From the NCBI RefSeq assembly GCF_000006565.2, contig NC_031473.1, positions 62,001 through 126,000 of the forward strand: a stretch of DNA of 64,000 nt. The letters are read 5' to 3'. The translations under genes and the position numbers were made by a program. Positions 34,228 to 46,700 of the stretch are shown here, in pieces. The first letter of the stretch is position 1. Each line of letters starts with the position of its first letter. Below the pieces are notes generated by a model. That model worked only from the letters and a program-made list of their open reading frames with translations, searched no databases and was not told the DNA's origin. This DNA comes from Toxoplasma gondii ME49. Lineage: Eukaryota > Apicomplexa > Conoidasida > Eucoccidiorida > Sarcocystidae.

Positions 34228-37200
34228 ATGTTGAGGACGTTTTCTTCCTCGGCTGCTTCTTTGGCAGCTCCTTCAAAGTCCCAACAGCCAGCAGAAGGCG
34301 GTTCCGCCGGAGTCGCCCTTTCAGGCTCCGACTCTACTCGACCTTGCCAAGGAACGCTTCTTTTGCCAGCATCATCTTCTTCTTCACGACTCTCGAGGAG
34401 CCTTTCTCAACCTGTGGCTAGCGCCAAGCTTCTTCCCCACCTCCCTTCTTCGTCGTCGTCTTCTGCCCTTCCGTCCTCTCACTGTTCGCCAACTTCTGCA
34501 GAAACTCCTGCGCGGGGAGGCACTGCCCGCGTCGAGGTTTCTCTCACGGAGTCTGGATGTTTCGCGAGTCAAAAAGTCAGAGAGGATCACAAGGGAACCC
34601 AACAAGGAGGCGGAACTTTATCGTTTTCGAAAGAGACAAGAAACAGAGACAGGGGAGACGGAGAAGAACACGACGCGAAGGAGACTGCTCGAGTCTCAGA
34701 GACCTCAATGAAGACCGACTATCCACTTGTTCTCGAAGCCTCTCGAATCGCTTCTTCTCTCTCCTCCCGCTCTTCCTCTTCTCTCGTCTCTTCTTCTGCA
34801 AGTCTCTCGAGGGGCCTTTCTCACCCTGTGATGGACGCCAAGCCTCTTCCTCATCTTCCCTCTTCGTCTCCTCCACCAGCTTTTCCTGCTTCCTTTTACT
34901 CTTCCCTCTCTTCCTCTTCTGCTTCTTCTCTTTCTCTTTCTTCTTCTTCCGTTTCTTACGGAGCCTCGGTGGCGTGTGGAGCACCTCCTGGAAGCCCGAT
35001 GCTGCAGTCGTGGGGACAAGCAACTTCAGACAAGACGAAGGCCGACATCTTGGAGATTCTCTCGAGTTCCTTGGCAGACTTGCGTGACCTGCGGCGACAG
35101 GCGCGAGAAAGTGTGGACGGAAGCAAGGAGGCGGCGACGCAAAGTTATCCCCGCGCGTCCGCGAATCAGCCGGCCTGCAAGCTCCTGACGCCTGAGGAAG
35201 GGCGGGAGCAGACTGTCGCCAAGACTTTCCAGGGATCTTCCCGGAAGACGTTCGACAAAACTTCCGAGAAGACTTTCGACAAAACTGGAGAGGACAACGG
35301 AGAGTCTCTTTCGCGAGAGAGTGCGCAACAGAGAGCGCGCCGCGAAGAAGAGAGGAAAGGGCGACTGAGGGGGGAAATTCTGAGACTCTGCAAACGAATG
35401 GAGCGTGCAGTCGCTCCTCTGCAAGCGGAAACGGCCGCGAATGCCTCAGGGCGTCCTCTCCCAGGAGAGACCCAGCGGCGCGAAGAAGAGATGGAAGTGC
35501 AGACGGAAGGAGAGGAAGACAGCGGGGCAAGAGAAGCAGAGGTAACACCGAAAAAGAGCGAGAGGAGAACGAGCAGGGAAGACACTCAGGCGGTCTATCT
35601 GTCCTCCCCGTCGGTGCTCTCTGCTTCTCTTTCTATCCCCTCGTTGAAGGCGAACGCGATCGACGAACCGACGCAGGCTTCCGCGCCTCTTCTCTCTCGA
35701 GCTTCTCGTGACGAGAGAAACGCCAATCAGGTTCAAAGTCCTAGCGAACGTACGTCCTCGTCGCTGTCAACCTCCTTCCTCGAGTCGTCTGCCACCGTCG
35801 TTCCTGCACCCGGAAACGGAACTCCCTCAGCGTCTCCGGTGCTCCCCACCCTTTCTCAGACTCAAAAGCCTGGAGACGTTCTGCGAGACGAAACCGGCAA
35901 AACAGAGAATTCCTCCCGAGGCGCCCAACACACAGTTCAGACGCCTGATCCGAACTCTGTCGTTCAAGAAACCTTCGCACGGCCGGCCCTGACGATCTCT
36001 TCCACTCAGCTCCCCTCTTCTTCTCCGTCTTTTTCTTCATCTTTGTCTGCGCGTCGTGGTGTCTCTGGAGTGGACTCTTCGAAGCGAGATTCGGGAGCTC
36101 CTTCCAACTCTCTTTCTCGTGAAGCTGGCAATGTCTCTCCTGTGGTTGCCCCAGTTTCGCATGCCTCGAGTCAGAGAGCGAACCGCCTCTCTGCGAGACC
36201 GAGGCCTCCCTTCCCCGCTCTCCCCGCCTCATGTCCTGCGGCGCCTCCTGCAGATCTCCTCCGTCTCCGCGAGGCGCAAGTCGCCAGCGTCTTCCGCCCT
36301 ACGCAAAAGACGAATTCGCGTTCCTCCTCTGCGTCTCTCGCTCTCCAAAACTACACTGGATGGCTCAAGCTCCCTTCTTCTTCTCTTTCTCACTCTTCTT
36401 CTCTTTCTCACTCTTCTCTCTCCCATGATGCTGTTCTTTCTCGCTCTTCTTCTGTGAGTCGAGAGAGGGGAGAGAAGTGGAGAGGCGCGCGGGAGAGCAG
36501 CAAAGGTTCGGGCGTTTCTTCTTCGCCTTTGTCTCTGGAGGAAGAAGTTTATGTATCTCGACAGACGCTCTCGCAGGCATGTCCGACGCAGCTCTCGACG
36601 CTGTGCGACCGCAGGGGAGGTCGCATGCGCATTCAGACGCAGTTGATGGAGCAGATCGTCGCGGGGTCGGTGCCCAGACAAGTTTTTGAACATTTCTATG
36701 GACAGGGCGTCCCCGTCGAGGCGAGCGTGTCTCGCTTTTTAGAAAAACGGCGCATGCAAAACACCACACGACGCGTCAAGGAACATCTCGAGGTACACCC
36801 ACCACTCAAAGCGAAAACCCCCCAAAAATACTTTTCAGCACAACTCTTCATTTACGGTTAAACACACTTGTCCTCCTGTTTAGGTGGATACGCATTCATA
36901 TCTATCTCTATCTCTATCTCTATCTCTATATCTATCTCTATATCTATCTCTATATCTATCTATCTATCTACCTATCTACCTATCTATCTATCTATCTCTA
37001 TCTATCTAAATCAGTGTATCTCTACATATATATGTATCTCTATCTATCTCGATCGACCAATCTATCTCTATGTCTCTCAGTCAATCCATCTATCTCTCTC
37101 CATCAATCAATCTCTCTGTATCTATCTCTCTGAATCTGTCTCTGTGTCTCCGTTTATGTGTACCTATCTACGTCTCTTTATGCGACTCGGTGTATATCTG

Positions 37201-40102
37201 TATTTACCTGTCTGTATCTATCTGTTTGTGCAAAAACATATACGTATACTTCAACTTCTCTCTCTCTCCACGAAAACAACATCTATGGCACAGTATGGAT
37301 GTTGAAAGGCATTCGTGATTCCGTGGCTTTTTGTATGTTTCTTTACACGTAATTTTGTGTGTCGAAGTTCAAGTCTGTGTACACGCGCAGAGATCCTCGA
37401 GTTTCCATTTCTTGTTTGGCTGCTTTTCCAGAAGAAAGTCCCCGAGTTCTTTGCGTCGAGGGGCATGGCTCTGGAGGCCTGTTCGCCCCGCGAGGTCTTC
37501 CAAGCAGCCTTTCGCTACCTCGAGCAGGTCGCCGTCGCCACCTCGCGCGAGACGACCGGCCGCCGCCGCTCTTCTTTCTCTCTCCCCACTCCTGTCCTCC
37601 CTTCTCCTTCCTCTTCTTCCTCTTCTTCCTCTTCTTCCTCGTCTTCTTCGTCTTCTTCACCGTCGTCTTCCTCGCTCTCTTCTTCTACCTCGGCTTCCTT
37701 TTTTGCGTCGCTGCATGCGACCGCACGCGGGGCGTATCTGTCGCAGGCTGCGTTTTGCGAGGCCCTGGAGGTTTTGAGTTGGTGGCCAAAAGAATTAAAT
37801 GAATGCGACAAAAAAGAAGTTTTCCTCGCCCTTGCGCTAGCTGACGAAGAAGTCCACGGCAAAGCTCGGCTGGCAAGGGAGCGCCTCCTGCCCCAGGGCG
37901 TCACCGAACGTGGCTGGCTGCTCGGTTTCTTGACGCTGCCCTACAACCTCCCAGACTGGCCTGTGCGCAAGAACAGAAAAGAAAAAAAACACAAGACAAC
38001 GGAGCGAAAGAAACAGAACAGGGAGAGAAAAGGGAAGGTCGCGTAAAAAACGCCGAAACAGAGAAAAGCAAAGACCCGTGAGGAGACGATGTGGTGAGAG
38101 CGAGGGAAGGATGCAGAACGGGGCGAGGAGACAGGCAGAAAGGAGAAGGGCAATAAGAGATCTTGCATGTCTCGGAATATGCGATGCGAAAGAGAGAGAG
38201 GAAAAACGCTCTTTGTTCAAGAAAAAGTGAAACTCACACGCACCAATGACGATGTGAACATTTCTCGACATTCGCGAGAAAGGGCAAAGATGACACTGTA
38301 TCACTTTCTTGTTCTTCGTTCTCCCCCTTTCCTTCTTCGTCGTCTCTCTCTCCCCCCTTCTTGCCATCTACTTTGCGCTTGTCTCCGTCGACGTTTCGCT
38401 CCGTTTTTCTCCACTTCAGTTCTCCCCACGCTGTCTTTTCCTCTTCAGGTGACCGTGGACTTGCTTCCTGTGGACCCTCGGCGCAGGCCGGCGTTGCCGT
38501 TTCTCTCCATGTCTCCCGCAATTTCGGCTGCGCCTGCGCTCCGCTGTTCGCCATTTCTGCTGGTGCATGCGCCGCAGGACGCGGCCGGCCGCAGCCCCTC
38601 GACTTGTTTGTGCGGTTTTCTCCATCTGTGCCGCCTCGCGCTTCTGATCTGCTCGGCTTTCGGGGAGAAAGTCGGACCGCGCTTCCCCGGCCTGCTGCTT
38701 CGTCTGTCGGAGCGCGCGAGCGGCGCGGCTGCGGGCGGCGCAGGGAAGCCTGCAGCTTGTCGAGACGCTGCGACGGTTCTCGAGGAAGAACGGAGACAAG
38801 CGGAGAGTCTTGCTGCGCCGCTCGACGTTTCTGCATATTTGCCCTCGGAGCTCGTTCTCCCCGCGTCTGCAGGAAGAGAGAAGGACCGTCGCGGGAGGGC
38901 GAGTTCGCGCGAAGAGAAGAAGAAATCGCGGAGCGCGACGGACGCGGACTCCCAGGAAGAACACAAAACCACCCGAAGAAAGTGCAAGGTTCCCGCGTGG
39001 CATCTCTGCCAGGTACGACGAGTTGGGTGTGGATCAGAGATCGCGGCTTCACAGCGCAGAAAAATGGGGAGAAAAGTTCGTATTTTCCACGCTTTTGTCT
39101 TTTTTTTATTTTCAGGACATGCTGCTGAGTCGCCTGGTGTCTCTGGAGGAGGTTCAGGCGAGTCTCGACTTGTTGTGTCCTTCGCCGTGGGTTCTAGCGG
39201 CTCTCCACTTGCTGATTGGCGTCACCTCTCGCGCTCTCTCCACAGCAGAGTGGTATTCGCTTCTCCATCCATGCTCGCCGTTAGCTGAGCCTCTGGACCT
39301 CGAAAAAATCTCCGCGCGCTTCGACCTCGAAAATCCTCTCCCTTCCTTCTCCTCCTCCTCCACCTCCTTCTCGTCTCCCTCCTTCATCAAAAACAACTTC
39401 CTCTCCTTCTTCTCACTCTCCTCTCGATCTGCTTCTTCTTCGTCTCCTTCTTCTCCTTCTGCCTCTTTTTGTGGCGTCGTCGACGTTTGCTGGGGTTGCG
39501 GAGTAAAGGCACACGCGAGGCCTACGCGTCTGCAGCAGGAACGCGACGCGTCGAGCAAGTCTGAGCAGAAGTTTTCTTTTCCACCTGGGGAGAAGGCGCC
39601 CGAGACGCAGAGCCGCCTGAGCCTGCACTGGCTGTCCTTCGAGAGGAAAGGCGGCCGACGCGGGAAGAAAGGCACGACTTTTCTGTCCGCCGCCAAGACG
39701 CCGGAAGACAGAGACGCCTGCGGCGAGGCGTCGGCCGAAGCGCCTGGGGCCTTGTCGCGGACTCTGCCTTTCTTCGAAATGCTGTCGGATGACGAACGGA
39801 CTGTCCTCCTCAACAAGGAGCGGGTGTACCTCCAGACGTTGCGTTGTCTCGCCTCCTTGCTCGCAGACTGCGCCGCTTCAGAAGCTACGCAAAAAGCAGT
39901 GAATCGATTGACGACTGCAGCCGTCAGTCCCTCGCTCATCGAACCTGGGATGCCGCCCGGAGGCAGCCAGGCTCTCCTCTCGCTCGTCAACGCAGGCGGA
40001 TCGTGTTGCTTCGACGTCTACGCGCTCCACGCATGCGTCAAAGTCTTCTTCGCCATTGCTACGAAATCGCGTCTCTTCTCGCTCTTACACGACCTTCTTT
40101 AA
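34228..40102 (+). CDS. Very large serine-rich protein of unknown function, at least four exons
   Basis: Exons are 34228-36792, 37432-37962, 38449-39012 and 39116-40102. All three introns are phase 0 with GT-AG ends, giving 1548 residues. The N-terminal half is disordered: long Ser/Pro/Arg/Glu runs, a duplicated block (see findings), and a KTFDKTSEKTFDKTGE repeat. The end of exon 1 looks folded (MRIQTQLMEQIVAG, VFEHFYGQGVPVEASVSRF). Exon 2 contains PEFFASRGMALEACSPREVF, a serine tract at about residues 916-942, then helical sequence. Exon 3 has VTVDLLPVDPRRRP. Exon 4 holds helical segments (DMLLSRLVSLEEVQASLDLL, LHLLIGVTSRALS) and ends FAIATKSRLFSLLHDLL. The folded pieces resemble a helical-repeat or armadillo-like protein, but no family is recognised. 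MLRTFSSSAASL at the start could be a mitochondrial presequence; this is weak. The 3' end is uncertain because exon-like sequence continues to about 41.6 kb. Confidence 0.7.
36895..37180. repeat. (TATC)n/(CTATCT)n microsatellite in intron 1 of the serine-rich gene
   Basis: About 280 bases of ATCT-type repeats: hexameric CTATCT first, then tetrameric ATCT, then degenerate. It is a different motif class from the TA tracts elsewhere in the window. Confidence 0.92.
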
Positions 40103-43100
40103 GCGAAGAGTCGAACCTCGGGATGAACATGCTCACAAACACTCAAATACGTTCTCATACGTATACGTATATATACATATATGTATGCAGGTAAACATAT
40201 ACATCATACATGTAAATATATACACATATACATATATATATGTATGTAAATATATACAGATATATACAAGTAAATTTATACATACATATGTATCTATCTA
40301 TATATATATATATCTATGTGATGACGAAGGGATGTTGGTAGATGTGGAAGGATCTGTCTCGATTTGTGATTTCTTGTCGATTTGTATTTTGTTAAGCAAA
40401 TCTCTTTCATTTTAAAATGCATCTCCTTTTGTACTTGACTTTCGATTTCGTTATTGTCACCCCTTGGGGGAACGCCGGTGTCGCAAAAGGCAGAGCTGGC
40501 AGCTGTCTACGAATCTCTCAACTCGCGATTTCTCTCCAGTCATTTTATGCACTCGTCCTCGCTTCTCTTCCGTCTCTCCGATTCCTGGAACTCCTTGAAG
40601 AATCAGACAATCATGGTACACAAATTGATCCATGTAAGTTCCCATACACACTTACATATATATATATATATGTAAACGTACGTAGATATTTATATATGTA
40701 AATGTATGTAAATATACGTAGATATTTATATCTATATATAAGCATGTAAACACACGAACATGCTTATATGTGTATGAGTGAATATCTACTTTTGCATAGA
40801 TATGTGTTGACGAAAAGATAGAGACAAAGTGCGAAATCGAGAGGGACCCTTGGGCGTTAATTGTCTTTACACCTGTAAAGCGAGTTCCACTTTTACTACA
40901 CATTCGTGCACATGCTAGAGATGAAAATTTCGTTTTTCTGGTAGGGAGTTTCGGATTTTTAGTGAGACGGAAGACTTGTTTCTTCCTGGGTCCGAACGGG
41001 GACCCGAAGGCGCCTCGCTTCGATACTGCGCTTTCACTTGACGATACTCGAGATTCGAGAAAACAAGTGAAACAGAGAGGATTAGCATGTTTTGAGACTT
41101 CACAGAACAGAGCGGAAACGGACGTCGAAGAGAGAGTCTCGATAAGAGGGGACTCTGTCTGCCGACACACGAGAGCTTTCTGACCCTCTCTCTTTTCTTC
41201 CCCTCCATCTCTTGTTCTGTTTCTCTCGGTTTCTTTCTCTTCTCCTTCCTTTTTTGCTCTCTTCTTATCTCTTCCGGTCCTTTCCGCTTGTTCTCGTTCT
41301 CTCCTCTTTTCCAGCTTCTCTTTCCTGTCCTGCTTCTTCGTTTTCCTTGGTGTGTGATGTGTCTCGGAGAGAGCTGCTGAAGACAAGACGCGCTGGGGGA
41401 GACGCTTGCTTTCACCTCGAGGCTGCCGCTTCGTCTTGCTTTTCATCATCTTTTTCATCTTCTCTTCGTTGTTTCTGTTCCTTCTTCCTTGCGCCTCTGG
41501 GCTAGACAGCCCTCTCGTCGGTGACACCCGGGAGGAGACAGGCGCGGGAGAACCTCCGTCTCACCGCCACAAAGTTTCCACGCAGAGCGTCGTTTCAGAG
41601 CGCAGCTGCGACGTCGCCTGGAAGTAGAAGAAAAGAGTGGAGGGGGAAAGAGAAAACGGACAGAGCTGCAGTGAGAAGGCAGGACGAGAGACGGGGAAGG
41701 CGCTCAAAAGAAGAAAGGGCAGTGAAGGAAGAGGAAGAAGGATAGGCATGTGTGCGAGGAAGGAAGAAGAGTAAAAGGAAGGCGCAAGCACATGCGACGG
41801 AGAAGAACGCCGGGAGGGTAAAGAAGAGAACCACGACGAAGGAAGCGCGAGAGGAAGGGAAAGCAAGAGAACACAGAGAAGGGAAGAAACATGAAAAACA
41901 CTGGCGCGAACGCAGAGATCTGCCCTCGCACATCGACCCGCCTGCCCCCACACGGTGCCGCAGAACGAGAATCACGCGAAATTCGTTGCAAAAACATTTG
42001 AGGGAAAATTGGAAAAAAGTGAAAAAAAGGAAAATTTAAAGAAAATTGAACAGAAGAAGAGAGCTAGGTAAAAATGGGAAAAAAGAGAAAAAACCAACAG
42101 TAAAAAGAAAAAACGTTGAAAAAAATAGGAAAAAATCTTGACAGAGAGTGTGGTGTTGTCGTTTAGAGATCTCCGGAAAGGTTTGCAAGGCTGAAAGGAG
42201 ACGCAGATGCCTCGAACAAATGCAGCGACTCTTTGCGGCTTGAATAGCGATAACTTGCTCGAGAGTTGTTCTCGCCTCGACGTAGATTTCTACGTTTCGA
42301 GAAGGCGGAGTAAATTACAAATTCTTAGCGTCGGCTCCGAGCGAAAGACGTCCCCAACGTCTCCAGAAAAAACAGCAGGACCGAATGCAGCCTTGTCGAT
42401 CGAATTCAACTGCTGCGAAGAAAAAGGCGAAGACTCTCGCCAGCCTCTCCGACGGAAAGACGCACATCTTCATACTGGCATGGGCCAAAGTAAAAACCGG
42501 AAAAAATTCTCAAAAACCAGCAAGCCCAGTTCCTCTGATCCAAAAATGCGACATTTCGAAAATCTAAATCTATCTCTTTATCTGTCTCTCATCTCTCTAT
42601 ATATAATTGTATATGTGTACTCTGTATGCTTGCTCGGACAAAGAGGGAAGAGAGAAAGGGGAGTTTCAAAAGGAGAGGAAAGGAAAGCTCAACGGAGAAG
42701 CAGAGAGCGAGAATTCAGAATTACAGAAATGGCGAAGAGAGACCAAAAAAAAGGAAATTGACAAGGACAAAGGGAGGCCGAATTTTGGGAAGACTCTGAG
42801 AAGTCTCGTTTTCTCTTCTAGCTCTCTTGCACTTTTTTTATCCGGAACTCCTTCTTATCAACTGCATCTCCTCATGTCTCTCTTTGTTGGAAACAATCCG
42901 ATCTTTTTTCAAAGTGTCTCATTTCTTTCAAAGCGTCTCATGTTTTCCAGAGTGTCTCCGCGGAACCGAAGAGAAAAACACTGGAAGAGAGTTAAGAGAG
43001 AGCAACAAGAGAGAGAAGAGAGAACAGAGGAAGAACAGGAATTGGCGGGAGAAGAGTACATAACAAAGCCAGCGAGAGCACATGACTCTAAACTGTGAAA

Positions 43101-43703
43101 GTCGTTTTGAACGAAAAGTTCCGTCGCCTGATGGCCAGGGTGAGCACGGCGCGAAGACTGTCTTGTCGCCGAGATGCTGAAAAGCGATTTCTCGCGCCTC
43201 AAACTTCCTCAGGAATGTGGTTTTGCGTCTTCAAGACTGGAAGATCCCAGTTCGATGAGTCACGAGAAAGCGAAGAAAGAGAAAAAGATGAAACCTACAC
43301 GCTTCCCTGTTCTCCAAACGCGAGAGAGAATGCATTGTGGTGTACATACAGCGCAGGCATCGGCGGCAGACACGCTCACAGCCCTTCAGCGGCCTCATCA
43401 AAACTGTGCGCTTCTGTCCCAATTCCAGAGAGTCAGAGACTCGCGATTTGTCTGTTTCCTTGCTCTCTTCTCTCGCCGTTCTCCTTTTAAAAGTCGACCC
43501 GGAAAGAAAACAGTCCATCTCCGTTGTCTCTTCCCCACGGTTCCACGTCTCTCCCCTGTCCTCTGCGAGTCTTCTCGCCGTTCTCTCTCGCTTCTGCGGT
43601 GCTGTCCTCCTCTGGCTCGTCTTCTGCGAGTTTTCTCTCCTCTGCTGTGCATCTGACTTCTCTCCAACCGCCTCGGCGGCAGTCCTTTGCCTTCTTTTGC
43701 GCT
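40103..43703. other. Convergent region with unassigned exon-like segments
   Basis: Between the stop of the serine-rich gene (plus) and that of Rpn7 (minus). TA tracts lie at 40155-40318 and 40651-40740. A plus-strand segment ending at 40633 is open in frame (AELAAVYESLNSRF, LLFRLSDSWNSLKNQ) and stops at a consensus GTAAGT donor. From 41.2 to 41.5 kb the plus strand is CT-rich like an intron. A possible terminal exon at 41506-41627 follows a CTAG acceptor and reads SPLVGDTREETGAGEPP to a TAG. Beyond 41.63 kb the plus strand turns purine-rich, as expected for a minus-strand transcript. The plus-strand transcription unit may therefore extend to about 41.6 kb. I could not join these pieces in a single consistent phase. 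Confidence 0.4.
40155..40318. repeat. (TA)n/(GTATA)n microsatellite
   Basis: Alternating TA with ATACGT and ATACAT units just after the stop codon of the serine-rich gene. Confidence 0.87.
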
Positions 43704-46700
43704 CTACATGGCGATCACTCTGGATAACTTCTGGATTCTGTTCAGAAGCAAGTCGCCCTGAGAAAACAGAGACACACTCACGTCTTGTTCTCACCCTCGC
43801 GCAGTTGTTAACGCTTGTGGAAGGGAGACGTTTTCTGACTCTTCTGGGCCTTTGCAATCTCTAGCTTCAAACTGAGGCTCTAAAGCATGCGTTGTCGTTC
43901 GAAGACAGTGTGGGCGAGGACGGGAAGTTCCGACCTTCTCATCTCGCTGCAGTTTTCCATTTCCTCGGAATTCCAAAACGAGATTCTCCGAGTGACCTGT
44001 ATGGCTTCGAATCGGCGACGACAGCAATGGAGGCGAGGACAAGCTGTTCCATTTTGGAGGAGTCTTCCCTCCGAAAAGCATGCCCGAAAACAGTTTCTAC
44101 TCTTGTTTGAAGAAACTTCCTCCCTTTTCTTTGGTTGCCTCTTCGTGAAGCGAGTCTCTACGGACAAACATGTTTGACGACGGAGACACCAAGGTCCACC
44201 TTCTACCTTCTTTTAAGATTCTTCTTTCCTCCAACGCTTACCTGCTTGAGGATGCGCAAGTAAGAGCGACTTCTCTCGTCCGGACGATTGGACTCGACGA
44301 CGGCGTTCACACGGTCGATGCGGCAGCTGAGTTTCCCCGACGCGATGAAGCCGCTGACTTCGCTGAGGAGAAGCGCGAGCCGGGAAGCGAATCGGTCAGC
44401 CATCAAGAAGAAGGTGAAGACAAAGGACGCGCAGAAGGAAAAAGAAAGAAAAAACGACAGAGAGAAGAGGAAGAACTCAGTGAGAAAGAGAAGAGCTCTG
44501 TGTCACCACGAAAAAACCGCCTTCTTCCACTCAGGTGATGCGCTTCACTCTTCTCTCAGCTTATTTTCCTTTCAAACCTACACTCTCTGTTCTCCCGTCT
44601 TGATCTCTCCTATTCTCTTTTCCCCTCTGTTTTCTTTTTCTCTCTGTTCTCTCGTTTGTGCTCACGCCTCGATGAAGGACGGCGAGACGCCGAAGGCCGT
44701 CGCCATGTTCTCAATGGTGACGGACTTGTAGGGCTCCAGGAACTGACTGTACGCCCTCAGACGAATGGCACGAATAAAGTAGAGATAGTGCCGACCCAAA
44801 TACAAGTCGCACTTCACCCGCCGCGCGATCGGACCTGCAGAAAAAGCTCGCAATTTACGTCTCTCTCCACGTTCATCTAAGACATACATAAACATATACA
44901 CAAACATATATATATATATATACACATATCCGCGTCGAGTTGTACGTCTCGGTGTGTTTCTACTGACTATCGAGTCTCTACTCTTTTCTCTCCGTCGAGT
45001 ATAGGCATGTGTATGTGCTTGAATATACATATACATACATATATATACATATATATATATATATATGTATTTATATACGAATCGTCTAATCCTTATATAT
45101 ATATATATATACGGAACGTAACCAGTGGTCGCTCATCTCGTGGGCTCTGTTCTTTCTCTGGAGAGGAGCAGATGCGTCGAGAGAGGAGCAAGGGTCTTTT
45201 GCAGAGACCCGCGAGGTTCCACAAGCGGGAGGTCTCCGGCGCCTTAGACGGTTGCCTGCGCGCGTCGCGTCGTCTTTTTTCTGTTTGTTTCGACTAACAG
45301 AGGAGAGACATGAAGTCGCGGTATCGGCCGTAGAAGAATCCTCTGAGGAAGCTTTTCAGTTCTTCGTCTGCACCTTCCAGGACAGGCGGGGCAGTGAGGA
45401 GCTGCTCCCTCAGGACAGACCGGTCCTCCGTGAGGAGGGCGAGGAGTGTCGCGTAGAAAATGAATTTTTCGAAAGAAAAGAGCGAACAGGTCGGGAAGGT
45501 GGCTAGCACACCCAGAAACAGCTGCGCCGCTGAAAAGAGGAAAAACAGGAGGGGAGAGAGAGGAGATTCTGGCAAAATGCAAAGAAGGAAAAACGTGGAA
45601 GATAAAGTTTATACCGCCATCTGACTCCGTTTCGTTTCGCAGATGAACGACGCGAGCGAAGAAAGAAAAAAAAGGGAGAGAAGAACACGAGACGATGAGG
45701 GAAGGGCAGAAGGAAAGAGAAAGGTACGAGTCGAGACAAAAGGCAATCAAGGCAGGTGGAGAAAAGAGAAAGAAAAGGAGAAAACGGCCGAGAGAAAAAA
45801 CGGAATGAGAGAGAAACATTCTTTCACCGACCTTCTTTGAACTGGCGACAGGTGAGGAGGTGCAGGCCTTTGTAGACTTTCATCTTGTTTCTTCTCTCCC
45901 AGTCTCCGCCTTTCTCGAGTTCTCTGAAAAAAACGACGGACAGAAAGAAACAAGACGGGAGAATGGAAAAAAAGACGCGGACAAAGAAGAAGACAACCAC
46001 CAGATAGAACGAAAAGAGATAGAGGGTGAGACAGAGAAGAGGAGAGAGAGAAGCAGAGAAGAATGGAAAGAAAGAAGAAAGAAGAGAACGCAAGGAAAGG
46101 AGCATCGTCTCTAACTCTTTGGGGAGAGGAAGACCGCGTTTCTCCAAACGGCAGAGTCGAGCGGATTTCTTTTTTTCGGTCGCTGAACGTTTCTCCGCTG
46201 TGTGTCGCAACCTCACTCTTCTGCGCGGGCAAGGTATTTCTTCACGAGTTCTTTGTCAGAGAAAACGAAGCCGAGGCGAATGAGACTCAGTGTGATGTCG
46301 ATCTTTCCTCCGGCACCGACTGTCTTTTGGTAAGCCACATCGTACGCCTTCACCGCTTGTTTCTGGAAAAAGGCAGGAAAGAAAGGTGGAAGAAACAGTG
46401 AAGAAACGAGGGCATAGGAGAGAAGAAAAGTGGAGAGAGCGACGGAGGAAAAGGGAGGAGAGAGACAGAAGACAAGTAGAAGGAGAAGAAAGCTGGGGAC
46501 AACGATAGAGAGAACGGTGAGACATGGAGGAGGGAGAACGAAAAGGAAACAGCGGCGCTGCACGAGAAGAGAGAGACTGTGGAAAGGAGAAGGAAAGAGC
46601 GCATAACCTTGGAAAAAGGAAAAGAGGCGAGAGACAGAGAGATAACGGAGGCAAGGAAGAAGTAGAATGCCTCAAGAGAAGCTACGCCTTGTTTGTTTCT

